Assembly (NCBI RefSeq): GCF_040732315.1
Contig: NZ_CP160388.1
Span: 966,501 to 1,030,500 of the forward strand
Length of the DNA: 64,000 nt
Direction of reading: 5' to 3'
Origin: Oryzisolibacter sp. LB2S
GTDB taxonomy: Bacteria; Pseudomonadota; Gammaproteobacteria; Burkholderiales; Burkholderiaceae_C
A program made the position numbers and the translations under genes. This document shows, in pieces, positions 52,184-61,959 of this stretch (position 1 is the first letter of the stretch; every line of letters starts with the position of its first letter). The notes below the pieces were generated by a model that saw nothing but the letters and a program-made list of their open reading frames with translations, did not search any database and was not told the origin of the DNA.

Positions 52184-52969
52184 TCAGCCGCCCAGCGCCC
52201 AGACCACGGGCAGGTGCTTGTGCGGCGCCGCGCCCTGCTGCCGCCAGTCGCGCACGCTGCGGCATTGCACCTGGGCGCCGGCCAGGGTCAGGCCAGCGGC
52301 CATGGCCAGGCGGGTCGTGGGCTGCAGGTGCTGCAGCAGTGCCTGCCACAGCGCGGCGTTGCGGTAGGGCGTCTCGATGAAGAGCTGGGTCTGGCCGGTC
52401 TTGTGCGCCAGGGCCTCGAGCGCGCGGATGCGCTGTGCGCGCTCGCCCGCGTCCTGCGGCAGGTAGCCGATGAAGGCGAAGTTCTGACCATTGAGCCCGC
52501 TGGCCGCGAGCGCGAGCAGCAGCGACACCGGGCCCACGAGCGGCACCACGGGCGCACCCAGCTCGTGCGCGGCGCGCACCACCGAGCTGCCGGGGTCGGC
52601 CACGGCAGGCATGCCGGCCTCGCTCACCAGGCCCATGTCATGGCCGGCCAGCAGCGGGGCGAGCAGGGCGCGTGCGTCAAAGCGCGCATGGTCCTTGCCG
52701 CCATGATCGCCCTTTTTGTGCACCTCGCGCGGCAGCTCGGTGATCTGCTGCTCCTGCAGGGGCAGGGCCAGGGGATGCAGGGCGGCAATGCGCTTCAGAT
52801 AGGCGCGGCAGCTTTTGGCGTTCTCGCAGACCCAGTGCGTCAGCCGCGCGGCCTGGCGCAGCGTGCCCTCGGGCAGCACCTCGGTGAGTGCGGTTTCACT
52901 GTCGCAGCCAAAGTCCAGCGGCGCGGGCACCAGAAACAGGCGGCCCTTCGGGGGGGCGCTCTCGTTCAT
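52184..52969 (-). CDS. RsmI-like tetrapyrrole-methylase-fold SAM methyltransferase
   Basis: A 261-residue protein of the TP-methylase superfamily, related to 16S rRNA 2'-O-methyltransferase RsmI but of the shorter paralogue group found beside maf in Burkholderiales. It has LFLVPAPLDF at the N-terminus, GLVSEAGMPAVADPGSSVV and VPLVGPVSLLLALAASGLNGQNFAFIGYLP, which form the SAM pocket, and LFIETPYRN. The substrate is unknown. Its start overlaps the maf stop by four bases, so translation is coupled. Confidence 0.85.
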   Translation of the reverse strand: MNESAPPKGRLFLVPAPLDFGCDSETALTEVLPEGTLRQAARLTHWVCENAKSCRAYLKRIAALHPLALPLQEQQITELPREVHKKGDHGGKDHARFDARALLAPLLAGHDMGLVSEAGMPAVADPGSSVVRAAHELGAPVVPLVGPVSLLLALAASGLNGQNFAFIGYLPQDAGERAQRIRALEALAHKTGQTQLFIETPYRNAALWQALLQHLQPTTRLAMAAGLTLAGAQVQCRSVRDWRQQGAAPHKHLPVVWALGG

Positions 52970-53565
52970 GGCAGCACCAGGCCTGCGGCACGCAGCATGC
53001 GCGCCGTCCGAATCAAGGGCAGGCCGATCAGCGCCGTAGGGTCGTCGCTGTCTATGGCGTCGAGCAGGGCGATGCCCAGGCCTTCGCTCTTGGCGCTGCC
53101 GGCGCAGTCGTAGGGCTGTTCGGCCTGCAGATAGCGCTCGATCTCGGCGTCGGACAGCGCGCGAAAGCGCACGCGCACCGGCGCCAGGTCCACCTGCTCG
53201 AAGCCCGTGGCCAGGCAGACCACGGCCAGGGCGGTCTGGAAGACGACGGTCTGGCCGCTCATCTGGCGCAGCTGGGCCGTGGCGCGCGCGTGGTTGCCGG
53301 GCTTGCCCAGCGGCGCACCGGAGAGGTCTGCGACCTGGTCCGAGCCGATGACGATGGCCTCGGGGTGCAGCGCCGCGACCGCACGCGCCTTGGCCAGCGC
53401 CAGGCGCAGCGCCAGCGCGTGCGGGGCCTCGCCCGGCTGCGGGGTTTCATCGACCGCGGGGGCGGCGACGTCAAAGGGCAGGCCCAGGCGGGCCAGCAGC
53501 TCGCGCCGGTAGCGCGAGGTCGATCCCAATACCAGAGGGCGGGACGGGGGGGAGGGTTCCAGCAT
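52966..53565 (-). CDS. maf: Maf-family nucleoside triphosphate pyrophosphatase
   Basis: House-cleaning pyrophosphatase, 199 residues, most like the YceF subfamily that hydrolyses 7-methyl-GTP. Motifs: LVLGSTSRYRRELLARLG at the start, the catalytic Asp in VIGSDQVA, GKPG and YDCAGSAKSEGLGIALLD. The subfamily is inferred from the neighbouring yceD-rpmF-plsX cluster, which is arranged as in E. coli yceF-yceD, although here maf is divergent from yceD with a 26-bp gap between the start codons. Confidence 0.92.
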   Translation of the reverse strand: MLEPSPPSRPLVLGSTSRYRRELLARLGLPFDVAAPAVDETPQPGEAPHALALRLALAKARAVAALHPEAIVIGSDQVADLSGAPLGKPGNHARATAQLRQMSGQTVVFQTALAVVCLATGFEQVDLAPVRVRFRALSDAEIERYLQAEQPYDCAGSAKSEGLGIALLDAIDSDDPTALIGLPLIRTARMLRAAGLVLP

Positions 53566-53591
53566 GGCGTGATTCTCTTACACTGCCCGCC

Positions 53592-54143
53592 ATGACCAAG
53601 GAACATTCTCCCGACCGGCTGGACGTCAAGGCCTTTGCCCAGGCCGGCGCTCACCTGTCCGGTCATGACACTCTGCTGAAATACCAACGCCTGGTCGAAG
53701 AGGCCCGTGGCCTGCACCCCGACCTGCGCGTGGATTGGATGGCCGATGGGGAGCTGCGCGCCACCCATGGCTTGGCGGGCCAGGTGTGGCTGCATCTCAA
53801 GGCCAGCGCCACGCTGCCCATGACCTGTCAGCGCTGCCTGCAGCCCGTCGATGTGCCGCTGGAGGTGGAGCGTGAGTTCCGCTTCGTCGCCGACGAGGCC
53901 ACGGCCGAGGCGCTCGATGGTGACAGCGAGGAAGACCTGCTGGTGATCAGCCGCGAGTTCAACCTGCGCGAGCTCATCGAGGACGAACTGATCATGGCCC
54001 TGCCCGCGGTGCCGCGCCACGACGAATGTCCCGTGGAAGTGCGGCTCGAATCGAGCGCCGAGGACTTCGAGGAAGCCAACGCGCAAAAGCCCAACCCGTT
54101 TGCAGCGCTGGCCAGCCTGTGCAAGGACAAGTCCGCGGACTGA
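53592..54143 (+). CDS. yceD: YceD (DUF177) 23S rRNA accumulation protein
   Basis: A 183-residue DUF177 protein, linked to 23S rRNA accumulation in E. coli. The family signature TCQRCLQPVDVPLEVEREFRFV (two cysteines, residues about 78-99) is present with an acidic C-terminal part (EEDLLVISREFNLRELIEDELIMALP). It leads the ribosomal L32 and fatty-acid genes, as in many proteobacteria. Confidence 0.93.
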   Translation: MTKEHSPDRLDVKAFAQAGAHLSGHDTLLKYQRLVEEARGLHPDLRVDWMADGELRATHGLAGQVWLHLKASATLPMTCQRCLQPVDVPLEVEREFRFVADEATAEALDGDSEEDLLVISREFNLRELIEDELIMALPAVPRHDECPVEVRLESSAEDFEEANAQKPNPFAALASLCKDKSAD

Positions 54144-54170
54144 GCGCAAAGGCCAAAAACGCATTTGGCA

Positions 54171-54176
54171 TATAAT
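54171..54176 (+). promoter_or_regulatory. Perfect -10 box before rpmF
   Basis: TATAAT in the gap between yceD and rpmF, with TTTGGCA just upstream; the -35 region is poor. It probably gives rpmF-plsX extra transcription independent of yceD. Confidence 0.5.
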
Positions 54177-54260
54177 GGCAGGCTTCGCGCGAAACCCCCT
54201 CGTGTCTTCAATGGGCTGATCGCGTTTTTTACCAACCCTTTCAAGACCCCAGGAGCCACC

Positions 54261-54443
54261 ATGGCTGTTCAGCAAAACAAGAAGTCCCCCTCCAAGCGCG
54301 GCATGCACCGTTCGCACAACGCCCTGACGGTGCCCGGCGTTGCCGTCGAGCCCACGACCGGCGAAAACCATCTGCGTCACCACATCAGCCCCAACGGCTT
54401 CTACCGTGGCCGCCAGGTGCTGAAGAACAAGTCCGAAGCCTGA
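54261..54443 (+). CDS. rpmF: Ribosomal protein L32
   Basis: A 60-residue 50S subunit protein, [20 protein letters not shown] at the start, typical of L32 without the zinc cysteines. The ATG at 54261 has AGGAG six bases upstream; a longer upstream frame is not used. It is followed by an intrinsic terminator that should leave only part of the transcripts to enter plsX. Confidence 0.96.
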   Translation: MAVQQNKKSPSKRGMHRSHNALTVPGVAVEPTTGENHLRHHISPNGFYRGRQVLKNKSEA

Positions 54444-54463
54444 TCCCAGGCTGCTCGGCGCGG

Positions 54464-54504
54464 GGCCCGTTGCTACATATGGTGTAGCGCGGGCCTTTGT
54501 TTTT
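54464..54504 (+). terminator. Intrinsic terminator or attenuator between rpmF and plsX
   Basis: GGCCCG-tt-GCTACA, loop TATGG, TGTAGC-gc-GGGCC, then TTTGTTTTT. It lies 20 bp after the rpmF stop and 52 bp before plsX. Confidence 0.8.
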
Positions 54505-54556
54505 GCGCCTGTACCATCGCTTTTCATAGAACAATTGACGGATCGACTCTGCGCCG

Positions 54557-55588
54557 ATGATCACACTGGCTGTTGACTGCATGGGGGGCGACCATGGCCC
54601 CGACGTCACGCTTCCCGCGTGCCGCCAGTTTCTTGAGCACCACCCTGAGGCCCGCCTGCTGCTCGTGGGTCAGCCCGAGCGCCTGAAAGGCCTCGCGCAT
54701 GAGCGCGCCACCGTGGTTGCCGCCACGGAGGTCGTGTCCATGGATGACCCGGTGGAGGTGGCGCTGCGCAAGAAGAAGGACTCGTCCATGCGCGTGGCCA
54801 TCCAGCAGGTCAAGGATGGCGCGGCCCAGGCGGCGGTGTCGGCCGGCAACACCGGTGCGCTGATGGCGATTGCACGCTACCTGCTCAAGACGCTCGACGG
54901 CATAGACCGTCCGGCGATTGCCTTCGGCATGCCCAATGCGAAGGGCAGCGACACCACCATGCTCGACCTTGGCGCCAACGTGGATTGCTCGGCCGAGCAT
55001 CTGCTGCAGTTTGCCGTCATGGGCTCGGCCCTGGTCTCCGCGCTCAAGGACAGGGATGCGCCCAGCGTGGGTCTGCTCAACATCGGCGAAGAGCTCATCA
55101 AGGGCAGTGAGGTCATCAAGCAGTCCGGTGAACTGCTGCGATCTGCGGCCAACTCCGGTGATCTGAACTTCTATGGCAATGTTGAGGGCAACGATATCTT
55201 CAAGGGCACGGTGGATATCGTGGTCTGCGACGGCTTTGTCGGCAACGTGGCGCTCAAGGCCAGCGAAGGCGTGGCGGCGATGATCGTCGGCGGGCTCAAG
55301 GAGGAGTTCTCGCGCAACATCTTCACCAAGCTGGCCGCGCTCATCGCCTATCCGGTGCTGTCCGCGCTCATGCGGCGCATGGACCACCGCCGCTACAACG
55401 GCGCGGCGCTGCTCGGCCTGCGCGGCCTGGTGTTCAAGAGCCATGGCTCGGCCGACGTGCTGGCATTCGAGCAGGCGTTGAACCGGGCGTATGATGCGGC
55501 CCGCAACAACCTGCTCGACCGCGTACGTGCGCGGGTTGCGCACGCGGCGCCCCTGCTGGCGGCCGCAGGTGCCCAGCCCGCTTCCTGA
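54557..55588 (+). CDS. plsX: Phosphate acyltransferase PlsX
   Basis: Makes acyl-phosphate from acyl-ACP for phospholipid synthesis, 343 residues. Diagnostic segments: [70 protein letters not shown] and [16 protein letters not shown]. It is the first fatty-acid/phospholipid gene of the fab cluster; fabH follows after 31 bp. Confidence 0.96.
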   Translation: MITLAVDCMGGDHGPDVTLPACRQFLEHHPEARLLLVGQPERLKGLAHERATVVAATEVVSMDDPVEVALRKKKDSSMRVAIQQVKDGAAQAAVSAGNTGALMAIARYLLKTLDGIDRPAIAFGMPNAKGSDTTMLDLGANVDCSAEHLLQFAVMGSALVSALKDRDAPSVGLLNIGEELIKGSEVIKQSGELLRSAANSGDLNFYGNVEGNDIFKGTVDIVVCDGFVGNVALKASEGVAAMIVGGLKEEFSRNIFTKLAALIAYPVLSALMRRMDHRRYNGAALLGLRGLVFKSHGSADVLAFEQALNRAYDAARNNLLDRVRARVAHAAPLLAAAGAQPAS

Positions 55589-55619
55589 CCGGTCGTGGCC
55601 CTTCCAGGTCCTACGATTG

Positions 55620-56600
55620 ATGAGACGTTATTCCCGCATTACCGGCACCGGCAGCTGGCTGCCGCCGCGCCGCGTGACCAATGATGATCTGGTGGCCCAA
55701 CTGGCGGCCCAGGGCATCGAGACCTCCGACGACTGGATCGTGGAGCGCACCGGCATCCGGGCGCGCCACTTCGCCGAGCGCGACGTGGCCGCCAGCGATC
55801 TGGCGCTGCAGGCCGCGCGCCGTGCGCTCGAGGCCGCCGGCCGCCAGGCGCAGGACATCGACCTGATCATCGTCGCCACGTCCACGCCGGACATGGTCTT
55901 CCCTTCCACTGCGGCCATCCTGCAGCACAAGCTCGGCATCAGCAACGGCTGCCCGGTGTTCGACGTGCAGGCCGTCTGCAGCGGCTTCGTCTATGCGCTC
56001 ACCGTGGCCGACGCCATGATCCAGTCCGGCGCCGCGCGCCGCGCGCTGGTGGTGGGCGCCGAGGTCTTCAGCCGCATCCTGGATTTCAACGACCGCACGA
56101 CCTGCGTGCTGTTCGGCGATGGTGCCGGCGCCGTGGTGCTCGAGGCCTCCGACACGCCTGGCATCCTGGCCAGCGACCTGCACGCCGACGGCAGCCATGT
56201 CGGCATTCTGTGCGTGCCGGGCAATGTCTACGGCGGGCAGATTCTGGGCGACCCGGTGCTCAAGATGGATGGCCAGGCGGTGTTCAAGCTGGCCGTGGGC
56301 GTGCTCGAGAAGGCGGCCCGTGCCACGCTGGACAAGGCCGGCCTGACGGAGTCCGACATCGACTGGCTGATCCCGCACCAGGCCAACATCCGCATCATGC
56401 AAAGCACGGCGCGCAAGCTCAAGCTGTCCATGGACAAGGTGGTGGTCACGGTCGATCAGCATGGCAATACCTCGGCCGCATCCATTCCGCTGGCCCTGGA
56501 TCACGCCGTGCGCGCGGGCCAGGTACAGCCCGGCCAGACGGTTCTGCTCGAGGGTGTGGGCGGCGGCTTCACCTGGGGGGCGGTGCTCCTGAAAATGTAG
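55620..56600 (+). CDS. fabH: 3-oxoacyl-ACP synthase III
   Basis: Starts fatty-acid chains by condensing acetyl-CoA with malonyl-ACP, 326 residues. The thiolase-fold triad is Cys in [12 protein letters not shown], His in PHQANIRI and Asn in [12 protein letters not shown]. The ATG at 55620 gives the canonical [15 protein letters not shown]; the frame upstream overlaps plsX and is not used. Its TAG stop (56598-56600) lies inside palindromic element copy 9, so the last codons may have been reshaped by that insertion. Confidence 0.96.
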   Translation: MRRYSRITGTGSWLPPRRVTNDDLVAQLAAQGIETSDDWIVERTGIRARHFAERDVAASDLALQAARRALEAAGRQAQDIDLIIVATSTPDMVFPSTAAILQHKLGISNGCPVFDVQAVCSGFVYALTVADAMIQSGAARRALVVGAEVFSRILDFNDRTTCVLFGDGAGAVVLEASDTPGILASDLHADGSHVGILCVPGNVYGGQILGDPVLKMDGQAVFKLAVGVLEKAARATLDKAGLTESDIDWLIPHQANIRIMQSTARKLKLSMDKVVVTVDQHGNTSAASIPLALDHAVRAGQVQPGQTVLLEGVGGGFTWGAVLLKM

Positions 56601-56640
56601 CTACTCATGCTTGCTGTATAGGTGCTAGAGCCAGTTTTTA
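56595..56640 (+). repeat. Dispersed palindromic element, copy 9 (fabH-fabD junction)
   Basis: ATGTAGCTACTCATGC at the left and GGTGCTAGAGCCAGTTTTTA at the right. It contains the fabH stop codon and fills most of the 55-bp gap to fabD. Confidence 0.55.
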
Positions 56641-56655
56641 CCAATATTTCTGACC

Positions 56656-57609
56656 ATGTCGAAAACATTTGCTTTTGTCTTCCCGGGCCAGGGCTCGCAG
56701 TCGGTGGGCATGCTGGACGCCTGGGGCGAGCACCCCGTCGTGGCCGAGACGCTGCGCGAGGCCTCCGATGCCCTGGGCGAGGACGTGGGGGCGCTGATCC
56801 ACTCCGGCCCCAAGGAGGCCCTGGCGTTGACCACCAACACCCAGCCCGTGATGCTGGTCGCGGGCGTGGCCGCCTGGCGCGTCTGGCGTGCCGAGGGCGG
56901 GGCGCTGCCGGCCTTCGTTGCCGGCCATTCGCTCGGTGAATATTCCGCGCTCGTGGCGTCGGGCGTGCTCACGCTGGCCCAGGCAGCACCTCTGGTGCGC
57001 CTGCGCGCCGCCGCCATGCAGGAGGCCGTGCCCGTGGGTGCGGGCGCCATGGCCGCCATCCTGGGCCTGGACGCCGCCAAGGTCATCGCCGGCTGCGCCG
57101 AGGCCACGGCCAGCTTTGGCGCCGGTGCCACCGACGTGGTCGAGGCCGTGAACTTCAACGACCCGGCCCAGACCGTCATCGCCGGCACCAAGGCCGGCGT
57201 GGACAAGGCCTGCGAGGTGCTCAAGGCCGCAGGCGCCAAGCGCGCCCTGCCGCTGCCAGTGTCGGCGCCGTTCCATTCCAGCCTGATGAAGCCCGCGGCC
57301 GAGAAGCTGCGCGCCGCGCTGGCGCAGACCACGCTGGCCGCGCCACAGATCCCGGTGCTCAACAATGTGGACGTGGCCGTGCAACAGGACGCCGACGCCA
57401 TTCGCGACGCCCTGTACCGTCAGGCCTTCGGCCCCGTGCGCTGGGTGGAATGCGTGCAGTCGCTGAAGGCGCGCGGCGTCACCCATGTGATCGAGTGCGG
57501 CCCCGGCAAGGTGCTGGCCGGCATGACCAAGCGCATCGCGCCCGAGCTGGTGGGCGCCTCTCTGTTCGACCCGGCCACGCTGGCCGAAACCAAGGAATTG
57601 CTGGCATGA
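56656..57609 (+). CDS. fabD: Malonyl-CoA:ACP transacylase
   Basis: Loads malonate onto ACP, 317 residues. It has FVFPGQGSQSVGML, the nucleophile Ser in GHSLGEYSALVASG, QEAVPVGAGAMAAILG and the catalytic His in SAPFHSSLM. Its stop overlaps the fabG start by four bases (ATGA). Confidence 0.96.
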   Translation: MSKTFAFVFPGQGSQSVGMLDAWGEHPVVAETLREASDALGEDVGALIHSGPKEALALTTNTQPVMLVAGVAAWRVWRAEGGALPAFVAGHSLGEYSALVASGVLTLAQAAPLVRLRAAAMQEAVPVGAGAMAAILGLDAAKVIAGCAEATASFGAGATDVVEAVNFNDPAQTVIAGTKAGVDKACEVLKAAGAKRALPLPVSAPFHSSLMKPAAEKLRAALAQTTLAAPQIPVLNNVDVAVQQDADAIRDALYRQAFGPVRWVECVQSLKARGVTHVIECGPGKVLAGMTKRIAPELVGASLFDPATLAETKELLA

Positions 57610-58343
57610 GCGAGACGACTCCCCAGATCGCGCTGGTCACCGGCGCCACGCGCGGCATTGGCGCCGCCATCGCGGCCGAGCTGGCCGCACGCGGCCTGCG
57701 CGTGATCGGTACGGCTACAACCGACGACGGCGCCGAGCGCATCACCCAGGCGCTGGCCGCACAGGGCGGCAAGGGCGTCAAGCTCAATGTGACCGACGGC
57801 GCCGCCGTGGACGCGCTCATCGACGCCATCGTGAAGGAGCATGGGGGCCTGCATGTGCTCGTGAACAACGCCGGCATCACGCGCGACACGCTCGCCATGC
57901 GCATGAAGGATGACGACTGGGACGCGGTGCTCGACACCAACCTCAAGGCCGTGTTCCGCGTGAGTCGCGCCGCCATCCGCCCGATGATGAAGCAGCGCTT
58001 TGGCCGCATCATCAGCATCACCAGCGTGGTGGGCGCCTCGGGCAGCCCGGGCCAGGCCAACTACGCCGCGGCCAAGGCCGGCGTCGCCGGCATGACGCGG
58101 GCGCTGGCGCGCGAGCTCGGCAGCCGCGGCATCACCGTGAACTGCGTGGCGCCCGGCTTCATCGCCACCGACATGACGGCCGACCTGCCCGAAGAGCAGA
58201 AGAAGGCGCTCAAGTCGCAGATCGCCATGGGCGATCTGGGCCAGCCCAGCGACATCGCACATGCCGTGGCCTACCTGGCCTCGGCCGGCGCCGGCTATGT
58301 GACGGGGCAGGAGTTGCACGTCAATGGCGGCATGTACATGTAG
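57606..58343 (+). CDS. fabG: 3-oxoacyl-ACP reductase
   Basis: NADPH-dependent reductase of fatty-acid elongation, 245 residues, short-chain dehydrogenase fold. The cofactor motif GATRGIGAAIA, NNAGIT, the catalytic Ser in SITSVVG and YAAAKAG are present, and the C-terminus is GQELHVNGGMYM. The start at 57606 overlaps fabD; the open frame upstream of it is not used. Confidence 0.96.
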   Translation: MSETTPQIALVTGATRGIGAAIAAELAARGLRVIGTATTDDGAERITQALAAQGGKGVKLNVTDGAAVDALIDAIVKEHGGLHVLVNNAGITRDTLAMRMKDDDWDAVLDTNLKAVFRVSRAAIRPMMKQRFGRIISITSVVGASGSPGQANYAAAKAGVAGMTRALARELGSRGITVNCVAPGFIATDMTADLPEEQKKALKSQIAMGDLGQPSDIAHAVAYLASAGAGYVTGQELHVNGGMYM

Positions 58344-58407
58344 TTGAAGCAAGTTGACGCCGATTCGTCCGTACGGCGGGCCGCTAGGGGACTTTTCCCG
58401 ATGCGGC

Positions 58408-58686
<279 letters not shown>

Positions 58687-58744
58687 GTCGCTGCGGCCCC
58701 GTGTGCTGCGGGGCGCGGTATCCGATCAGCAAAAGGTTTAACGC

Positions 58745-59989
58745 ATGAGCCGTCGTCGCGTTGTCGTGACCGGCCTGGGTTGCGTCACCCCCGTGGGAAA
58801 CACGGTGCGGGACGCCTGGGCCAACATCCTTGCCGGCAAGTCCGGTATTGACCTCATCACCAAGTTCGATGCATCGAACTTCGCCTGCAGGATCGCAGGT
58901 GAGGTCAAGGGTTTTGACCTGGAGTCGTTCATCAGCGCCAAGGATGCGCGCACCATGGACAGCTTCATCCACTACGGCATTGCCGCTGCCGACGAGGCCG
59001 TGCGCGATGCGGGCCTGCCCACGGGCGAGGCGCTGGATGAGGATCTGGCCACCCGCATCGGCTGCATCATCGGCTCGGGCATCGGTGGCCTGCCGCTGAT
59101 CGAGAACACCCACGCCGAACTGGAAAAGCGCGGCCCGCGCCGCATCACGCCGTTCTTCGTGCCGGCGTCCATCATCAACATGGTGGCGGGCCATGTGTCC
59201 ATGCGCTTCGGCTTCAAAGGGCCCAATCTTTCTGTGGTGACGGCCTGCACGACCGGCCTGCACTGCATTGGCGAGGCCGCCCGCAAGATCGAGTACGGCG
59301 ACGCCGACGTGATCGTCGCCGGCGGTGCCGAGGCCACGGTGTCTCCGCTGGGCGTGGGCGGCTTTGCTGCCATGCGCGCACTATCCACGCGCAACGACGA
59401 TCCGAAGACGGCCTCCCGCCCCTGGGACAAGGACCGCGACGGCTTCGTGCTGGGCGAGGGCGCCGGCGTCCTCGTGCTCGAGGAATACGAGCACGCCAAG
59501 GCACGCGGCGCGCGCATCTACGCCGAGGTGGCGGGCTATGGCATGAGTGCCGACGCCGGTCACATGACCGCGCCCAACATGGACGGCCCGCGCCGCGCCA
59601 TGCTGGCTGCGTTGCGCAATGCCGGTGTGAACGCCGACCAGGTGAGCTATCTCAACGCCCACGGCACCTCCACGCCGCTCGGGGACATCAACGAGACCAA
59701 CGCCATCAAGGCCGCACTGGGCGACCATGCGAAGAAGATGGTGGTCAGCTCCACCAAGTCCATGACCGGTCACCTGCTCGGGGGCGCCGGTGGCATTGAG
59801 AGCGTGTTCACCGTGCTCGCGCTGCACGACCAGAAGGTGCCGCCCACGATCAACATGTTCGAGCAGGATCCGGAATGCGACCTGGATTACTGCGCCAACA
59901 CCGCGCGCGACATGAAGATGGACGTCGCGGTGAAGAACAACTTCGGCTTTGGTGGCACCAACGGCACGCTGGTGTTCCGGCGCGTTTGA
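58745..59989 (+). CDS. fabF: 3-oxoacyl-ACP synthase II
   Basis: Elongating condensing enzyme, 414 residues. The catalytic Cys is in [13 protein letters not shown], with His in [11 protein letters not shown], Lys in [16 protein letters not shown] and His nearby. [19 protein letters not shown] is the canonical start. No fabA or fabB is in the window. Confidence 0.97.
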   Translation: MSRRRVVVTGLGCVTPVGNTVRDAWANILAGKSGIDLITKFDASNFACRIAGEVKGFDLESFISAKDARTMDSFIHYGIAAADEAVRDAGLPTGEALDEDLATRIGCIIGSGIGGLPLIENTHAELEKRGPRRITPFFVPASIINMVAGHVSMRFGFKGPNLSVVTACTTGLHCIGEAARKIEYGDADVIVAGGAEATVSPLGVGGFAAMRALSTRNDDPKTASRPWDKDRDGFVLGEGAGVLVLEEYEHAKARGARIYAEVAGYGMSADAGHMTAPNMDGPRRAMLAALRNAGVNADQVSYLNAHGTSTPLGDINETNAIKAALGDHAKKMVVSSTKSMTGHLLGGAGGIESVFTVLALHDQKVPPTINMFEQDPECDLDYCANTARDMKMDVAVKNNFGFGGTNGTLVFRRV

Positions 59990-60046
59990 TCGCCGGGGCT
60001 CGGGCGCCGCTTTGGCCGCCTGAGCCGGATTCCAGGGCCGCCAGCG

Positions 60047-60571
60047 ATGCGCAATCCGGCGCATGCGCCCGCCGTGCGCTACGCCTATGGCCCCTCGCGG
60101 GCCCTGGGCCTGATGCTTGCCACCTTGGCCTCGTGCGGGCTGGTCTTGCTGCTGGCCTGGCTTGTCGTGGGGACGGGGGGTGACGATGTGGCCTTCAAGG
60201 CCGGCGTGGGTCTGAGCGTCTGGCTCCTCTGCGCGGGCTCTGCCTGGCATGGCTGGCGCCACCTGCCCCGGGGTTTCCTGGTCTGGGACGGCGGGCAATG
60301 GCTCACCGAAGGCGTGGCGCAGGAAGATGTGCAGGCGCTCCAGCGGGGGCCCTGTGTGCATCTGGATCTGCAGGCCGTCATGCTCTTGTCCCTGAGGCCG
60401 GGCCGGGGACACGGCGCATGGATCTGGCTCGAGCGCCGCAGCGACGCGATGCAATGGCTTGCATTGCGGCGCGCAATTTATTCACCGGCACAGTCGCAGG
60501 TCGGGGGCGCGACGGCGACAATGAGCGCCACTTCCTCGCGGCAGGATGACGGAGCAAACCACATACCATGA
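60047..60571 (+). CDS. Hypothetical small membrane protein between fabF and rpoE
   Basis: A 174-residue protein without a recognised domain. It has two hydrophobic segments (LGLMLATLASCGLVLLLAWLVVG and AGVGLSVWLLCAGSAWHGW) and then a soluble part with DGGQWLTEG and IWLERRSDAMQWLALRRAIYSP. The topology, two helices followed by a small beta-rich domain, resembles CptA/YgfX-like inner-membrane proteins, but this is a guess. Its stop overlaps the rpoE start by four bases (ATGA), so it is coupled to the stress operon and may act with it. Confidence 0.7.
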   Translation: MRNPAHAPAVRYAYGPSRALGLMLATLASCGLVLLLAWLVVGTGGDDVAFKAGVGLSVWLLCAGSAWHGWRHLPRGFLVWDGGQWLTEGVAQEDVQALQRGPCVHLDLQAVMLLSLRPGRGHGAWIWLERRSDAMQWLALRRAIYSPAQSQVGGATATMSATSSRQDDGANHIP

Positions 60572-61203
60572 CAGCCACTTCGCCAGCCTCCCCCGAACCC
60601 GTCGACGGCGATCTGCGTCTGGTGGAACGCACGGTTGCAGGCGACCAGCGCGCCTACGAACTGCTGGTCATGAAGTACCAGCGCCGCATCGAGCGCCTGG
60701 TCGGTCGCATGGTGCGGGATGTGGACCTGATTCCGGACATCACGCAAGAGACCTTTCTGCGCGCCTACCGCGCGCTGCACCAGTTTCGTGGCGAGGCGCA
60801 GTTCTACACCTGGCTCTATCGCATTGCCGTCAATACCGCCAAGAAGGCGCTGGTGGACATCAAGCGCAACCCCGTGATCGCGGAGACGAGCCTGCGTGGC
60901 GGTGGTGACGAGGACGATGAAACTTCCTTGCTCGATCGTGAACTAAGCACCGACGAGACCCCTGAAACCGTGCTCGCAGCCCAGGAGGTTGCGGCCGCGG
61001 TGAATGCGGCCATGGAGGCCTTGCCCGACGAGTTGCGCCAGGCCATCACGCTCAGGGAGATCGAAGGTTTGAGTTACGAGGAAATTTCCGTGGCTATGGC
61101 CTGTCCCATTGGAACCGTACGCTCGCGCATCTTTCGCGCGCGCGAGGCAATCTCTGCCAAGGTCAAGCCCTTGCTGGAGAAGCAGACTGGCAAGCGATGG
61201 TAG
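60568..61203 (+). CDS. rpoE: Extracytoplasmic stress sigma factor RpoE/AlgU
   Basis: ECF sigma factor of 211 residues. Region 2 is YELLVMKYQRRIERLVGRMVRDVDLIPDITQETFLRAYRAL and region 4 is ALPDELRQAITLREIEGLSYEEISVAMACPIGTVRSRIFRARE. Compared with E. coli RpoE it has an acidic insertion between the two regions (GGGDEDDETSLLDRELSTDE). The anti-sigma gene starts 8 bp after its stop, and a DegP-type protease follows: the standard sigma-E cluster. Confidence 0.95.
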   Translation: MTATSPASPEPVDGDLRLVERTVAGDQRAYELLVMKYQRRIERLVGRMVRDVDLIPDITQETFLRAYRALHQFRGEAQFYTWLYRIAVNTAKKALVDIKRNPVIAETSLRGGGDEDDETSLLDRELSTDETPETVLAAQEVAAAVNAAMEALPDELRQAITLREIEGLSYEEISVAMACPIGTVRSRIFRAREAISAKVKPLLEKQTGKRW

Positions 61204-61211
61204 GTGACACC

Positions 61212-61847
61212 ATGAACGAAGAGGACATCAAGCGTGAACAGCTCTCGGCATTGGCCGACGGTGAGCTGCACGACCAGGATTTCGCCGATGCCGTGGGCTA
61301 TGCGGGCACGCCCCAGGGTCAATCGGCCTGGCGCATGTATCACCTGATCGGAGACACCCTGCGCAGCACCCAGCCTGTGCATGCGGTCGACCCGGATCTG
61401 CTGGGGCGGCTGCGCGAGCAGCTTGCACTCGAGCCGCAACCCGGTGCGGTCCTGGCCGCCTCCAGGGACGAGGAGGTGATAGCCGTTTCCACCGTGGCGT
61501 CGCCGGACAGGGATGCCGCGAATGCCTCGGTCTTTCGCTGGAAGCTGGTCGCGGGACTGGCGTCCCTGGCGGCTGTGGTCGCCGTGGGTTGGAACGCCTA
61601 CCCCGAGCTGGCTGGTGGGGCAGGGCCCCAGGGCGCGGCGGCGGGTGCGCAGATGGCGCAGGCTCAGCCCCCCGCACCTGCGCAGGCATTTGTTGCCACA
61701 GCCCATCCTGCACAGGAGGAACAGGTCATGATCCGCGACCCGCGACTGGACGAGTTGCTGGCCGCACAGCAGTTCGGCAAGACCACCGCGTTGCAGATGC
61801 CCGCGGGGTTCTTGCGCAATGCGACCTTCGAGGCACCCAAGCGCTGA
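61212..61847 (+). CDS. rseA: RseA/MucA-type anti-sigma factor
   Basis: Single-pass inner-membrane anti-sigma factor, about 211 residues. The N-terminal RseA_N domain binds sigma-E (REQLSALADGELHDQDFADAV ... WRMYHLIGDTLR); the membrane segment is WKLVAGLASLAAVVAVGW at about 102-119; the periplasmic C-terminal part is Ala/Gln/Pro-rich and short. The ATG at 61212 has an AGGTGA four bases upstream; ATG 61197, overlapping rpoE, is the alternative. rseB, which usually follows, is missing: degP starts 113 bp downstream. Confidence 0.88.
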   Translation: MNEEDIKREQLSALADGELHDQDFADAVGYAGTPQGQSAWRMYHLIGDTLRSTQPVHAVDPDLLGRLREQLALEPQPGAVLAASRDEEVIAVSTVASPDRDAANASVFRWKLVAGLASLAAVVAVGWNAYPELAGGAGPQGAAAGAQMAQAQPPAPAQAFVATAHPAQEEQVMIRDPRLDELLAAQQFGKTTALQMPAGFLRNATFEAPKR

Positions 61848-61959
61848 TGCACGGCCGTCACGCGGGGCGCGCTGGCGCCCCGGGACGGCGTTGCGAAATC
61901 GCGCGGCTTTCACTCCCCCGGCAACAGGGGGTTCATGTTCTTTCGGGAGGAATGGCTTG

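Noticed and set aside
60481..60545. A further palindromic element copy before rpoE
   Set aside because: Only a short AT-rich patch; it lacks both the TAGCTG and TTTTT ends.
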